NCBI GenBank assembly: GCA_905221615.1
Contig: CAJNDT010001291.1
Coordinates: 977,014 to 1,041,013 of the forward strand
DNA from: Symbiodinium sp. CCMP2592
Taxonomy: Eukaryota > Sar > Dinophyceae > Suessiales > Symbiodiniaceae
Reading direction: 5' to 3'
Length of the DNA: 64,000 nt
Positions 62,201 to 64,000 of this stretch are shown piece by piece. A program made the position numbers and the translations under genes. Below the pieces are notes generated by a model. It saw only the letters and a program-made list of their open reading frames with translations. It was not told the DNA's origin and ran no database searches. The number at the start of each line of letters is the position of its first letter. Positions within the stretch are counted from its first letter, which is position 1.

Positions 62201-63313
62201 GGCTGGCTGTTTGACCATTACCGGCACCTTTACATGCAGAGATGCCAGCGCGTCTGGCGGAGCTTTCATAGGCCGGACCCGAGCCTTGCACGCGGCCTGG
62301 ATCTGGCACCTCCGTCGCGGGATGCGCGCTTCAGCTTTCGTGGGCACCGCGTTGCCATGCATGAGGCGACCACTCCTTATATGAGACGGGCTGCTGCTGT
62401 CACGGGAGGCTCGTGCTGGTTCTTTACGGCCGGGCAGGGCTTGAACGAGCAGCATAGGCGCATGCAGTGCCTCTGCGGAGCGACTGCTCCGTCGCGACCG
62501 CATGTGACCTGGGTTTGCGAGTGCACCGAGGCGCTCCGGCGGGATCACCCCCCTCCGACGAATCGGGCGGAGGAGCGCATGTTTGCCAAGTCGACTCCCT
62601 TGAAACCTCCGGCGCCTGCCGCCTCTGACTGTGGGGCTTTTCGGGCGGACTTGGATGCTGCTTTCCGTGCTGCCCTCGGCTCTGGCAGGAGCAGGATTTA
62701 TGCGGCTACTGATGGCTCCAGCCATCGATCTGTCGGTGCTTATGCGGTGGTGATCGGCGATCCGTCTTGTGTCTATGCCATGGGCACTGGGGCAGAGGAT
62801 CAATCCCCGTATCGGCAGGAAGTTCTGGCCCTCCACGCGGCCTTTGCTTCGGTCCACCGGGTGTGGAGTGAGGGCTGCGAGACGTGCATTTTCATCTTGA
62901 CCGACTGCAAAGCTGCCCTGACGGCCATCTCGGGCCATGGTGATGATCCCTTTAAGTTGGGCCTCTTGCTGAGGGACGCGCGCCGTCTCTGGAAGGAACT
63001 GGTGAGGCGCGGCTGTGCTATCTCCTTGATTTGGGTGCCGTCACACAATAAGCACCCCCGCTGGCGGCCTTCGCCGGATCACGATGCGGATATGCTCCGC
63101 GCCTTTAACCATGTTGCAGATCAGGCGGCGGGCAATTGCATGCAAAACAGGCTCTTGGGCTCTCTCCGGGAGCGATGGCATCAACAGTGTGAGCAGGCTC
63201 GGGATTGGGAGCTGGCTACCGTCAGACTTGCGGCAGCTGCTGCCGAGAAGCTGGACAAACATGTGAAAAGTGTTCCCCTTGATGATGCTGAGTCCGCAGG
63301 GGCTGGGTCTTGA
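59291..63313 (+). CDS. LINE ORF2: endonuclease, reverse transcriptase, RNase H
   Basis: 1340 codons. It begins in the overlap GTGTGA with ORF1, and no ATG precedes the conserved endonuclease start, so translation is probably coupled to ORF1 termination or frameshifted. Endonuclease: ISCLNVHRR (about 4-12), ALSEVNV (Glu, about 33-39), VLGDYNLEPS (about 155) and FSDHLGVHYL (about 226, terminal SDH). RT: GPDAWKPGLL (about 513), IAGFFDAIQ (about 632), AQGCPLSPTL (about 690) and YLDDRSFW (about 719). RNase H: ATDGSSHRSVGAYAV (about 1139), QEVLALHAAF (about 1177), LTDCKAAL (about 1202) and HVADQAAG (about 1272). All catalytic residues expected for an active enzyme are visible. Confidence 0.92.
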   Translation: MIRISCLNVHRRGTSTVGLLDALLRQGPPQIMALSEVNVPATAGIGYRNQWKTHGRHVALSAPEDLGSRVALVSDFPFRHVQLCKGPASTRHVAGLFNLRSLPEDDSSLPASSRSATDETILVVAFYGQAGNEPVAQTQVDEVLECAVASGYRFVVLGDYNLEPSQGRLGSLISQGTVLAGDECARGRPLPATGPVNAQGVRTRRIDFAVNHRDLPAVSVDHFTCDFSDHLGVHYLYALDAPCPLVGPKRCKPRDDLQSSDLESRCAQIDAGPFASALEQNDLDGAWRFLSDTAELLLCEPCSAECVPRASSWEPVAHSAAGRAGKQLVTSEGLRLLLRLRARLQVLSHRTNDALLVARIRRSLRSTRLKVPSLPYARDGDELSLLPHVAQLIETFTQQEEEARKQMWRTRTRADLPRARSFVKRRADEQLAWERQLPDVASPGDPAHPAVAVAAVAKDLRAKLCPASFRAVDMQAMRDLLRPLPRPASTEVVPNITPEALRRSMQSMRHRAAGPDAWKPGLLCSLPDLWWVWTSQLWNRCLACCDVPAQWAQARVVMIKKIKGGFRPLTISQAVWRAGARILNAQLSDWIGSWSSPSDAGGIPGTSVSGALLQLNAAMRGGANVAVQQDIAGFFDAIQFEALEVLLSHLKAPPFLWPLLKAFYTRASRIVQLDGAYSDAWFKPRLGIAQGCPLSPTLAAAFSHLWTLAVLRQGVSGLVYLDDRSFWTSSADLGDLEHAIRRSDRFDATCGLEISLPKCAIVAPEGHVEASALAARFNYQFSQTLEVLGVTVSFNDEWGLLKFSLRKALLRMDLLRWVTACSRLRALMLKSLVYPCLVWAAAYATPLAGQMKQVRDAAIRVFDCQFSFEAPRVLIFEHVGWMLEPQCAADSAVLREAWRLLCQPPAFALEQPRDARGQRWDQLLPAAPGLLRKLGWSVVERPDGFFFACRDDLGISREVQVGWESFAEVKGWLFDHYRHLYMQRCQRVWRSFHRPDPSLARGLDLAPPSRDARFSFRGHRVAMHEATTPYMRRAAAVTGGSCWFFTAGQGLNEQHRRMQCLCGATAPSRPHVTWVCECTEALRRDHPPPTNRAEERMFAKSTPLKPPAPAASDCGAFRADLDAAFRAALGSGRSRIYAATDGSSHRSVGAYAVVIGDPSCVYAMGTGAEDQSPYRQEVLALHAAFASVHRVWSEGCETCIFILTDCKAALTAISGHGDDPFKLGLLLRDARRLWKELVRRGCAISLIWVPSHNKHPRWRPSPDHDADMLRAFNHVADQAAGNCMQNRLLGSLRERWHQQCEQARDWELATVRLAAAAAEKLDKHVKSVPLDDAESAGAGS

Positions 63314-64000
63314 CTAGTTTGGCCGCACCAGAATGCTCTATGACTACTTACCTTTGGCTCCTCAATTCCTTGATTGCCCTTGGTATGTCTTTCGTGTGTG
63401 TGCAGCTTGTGCTTTCATGTGCCGGGCGGAACGAACTTTCACTCCCTGCCCTCCCCTTCGGGTTTGCTCGGGTTTAGGCCCCTTCTCTCCCCTAGAGGCT
63501 CCGGTGTGCACCTGGCGTAAACTTCTCTATGCATGAGCGCGGCCTCGCTTGTTGCGTGGTGCTGCTGCCATTGTGTGGAGCTCGCTTTCCCAGGCCTCCG
63601 TGGCTCCGCGATGCCCTTGCCTCCCCTTTGGGTTTCTTGGGTTTAGGCCCCTCTCCCCTCGGGGTACTCTTGTGCATCTTGCGTGAGCTCAGGCCCTTCT
63701 GCTGAGCGCGGCAATGCTTCCTTGTGTGGCGATGCTGCTGCCGGCGGGAGTCCCTGATTCTGGGATGTTTCTTGTAACAATCTTTTGCTGACCTTGCTAT
63801 GGCCCGTCCGCTTCTACCGGGTGCGTGCTTCGAACCACTCCGAGCGCTGCTTGCCTGGCTTCTGCCTGGCACTGCTGCTGCTGGTGTGGGCTCGTTTCTT
63901 TAGGCTGGTCCTCTCCTTTTGGGTTTTTTCGGGTTTAGGCCCTTCCCTCCCCTTAGGAGCCCTGTGTGCAATGAGGTGCGCTTTGGCCTCTCGCCGAATG
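63314..64000 (+). repeat. LINE 3' region with ~160 bp repeats bearing GGGTTTAGGCCC
   Basis: CTCCCCTTYGGGTTT, then GGGTTTAGGCCC and a TCCCCT-rich segment ending in TGTGCA, occur at about 63453, 63617 and 63907. GAGCGCGGC and GCTGCTGCC text recurs between them. The same unit, in frame, is embedded in ORF1 at about 55150-55300. No ORF of significance; no poly(A) in the window. Confidence 0.75.

Larger units (their letters stand above)
53655..64000 (+). mobile_element. APE-type non-LTR retrotransposon (LINE) with OTU-bearing ORF1
   Basis: Two very large ORFs overlap by four bases, followed by a repetitive 3' region that runs off the window. ORF2 has an apurinic-type endonuclease, RT and RNase H, the layout of the I/Jockey-like group of LINEs. 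ORF1 has repeats, zinc fingers and an OTU protease domain. The 5' end lies between the RT-RNase H stop at 53628 and the first ATG of ORF1. No poly(A) tail or 3' end is inside the window. Confidence 0.85.

Noticed and set aside
1..64000. tRNA, rRNA, CRISPR or bacterial operon signals
   Set aside because: None seen on reading both strands; a covariance-model scan would be needed to exclude a tRNA in the 25-36 kb interval.

Overview
The window looks like nuclear DNA of a dinoflagellate, most plausibly a Symbiodiniaceae-like alga. Evidence: an enormous exon-rich gene of tandem cysteine-rich modules whose small introns use GC and GA donors as well as GT, with AG|G acceptors; CCCTAAA/TTTAGGG telomere-type sequence scattered in intergenic DNA; and retroelement classes (copia, tyrosine-recombinase and APE-type LINE) with large, GC-rich, domain-rich ORFs. 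No bacterial signals (operons, Shine-Dalgarno sites, CRISPR) are present. Taxonomy is inferred, not searched.

Layout. 1-1165: a ~140 bp G-rich satellite, a CTTT/CCTTC tract and a 20 bp AT-rich tandem repeat. About 1.68-25.1 kb, minus strand: one giant gene (or, less likely, a tight cluster) with about 65 copies of a ~90-100 residue module. The module reads roughly GPxPLxQDRTCVSGQTC, then LDTCG, then AAGGxYRLCWC. Seven introns were resolved to the base (68-284 bp), and open blocks on either side join in frame inside a module. The gene contains a ~6.1 kb tandem duplication with near-identical 3 kb halves (12.49-15.44 and 18.60-21.55 kb), in which one module differs sharply, and a nested 1.1 kb duplication.

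25.1-36.6 kb is mostly non-coding: a degenerate CCCTAAA-containing repeat field (27.9-29.5 kb), ATGC microsatellites and short direct repeats. A few minus-strand open stretches, one with a signal-peptide-like segment near 32.9 kb, could be upstream exons of the giant gene.

36.63-64.0 kb is a head-to-tail array of three retroelement classes, all plus strand. First is a complete but frameshifted Ty1/copia LTR retrotransposon (36635-44726) with LTRs, PBS, PPT and a 5 bp target duplication. Second is a tyrosine-recombinase (DIRS/PAT-like) element (about 45.1-53.63 kb) whose recombinase precedes gag. Its pol region carries a 2OG-Fe(II) dioxygenase-like domain fused to a C5-cytosine-methyltransferase-like domain, followed by reverse transcriptase-RNase H. 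Third is an APE-type LINE (53.65 kb to the window end) whose ORF1 carries an OTU-type cysteine protease and zinc fingers and whose ORF2 carries endonuclease, reverse transcriptase and RNase H.

The most notable system is the tyrosine-recombinase element. It appears to carry a DNA-base methylating domain and a base-oxidising-type domain in one reading frame, separated from gag by a single in-frame UGA and from RT by an overlapping frame.
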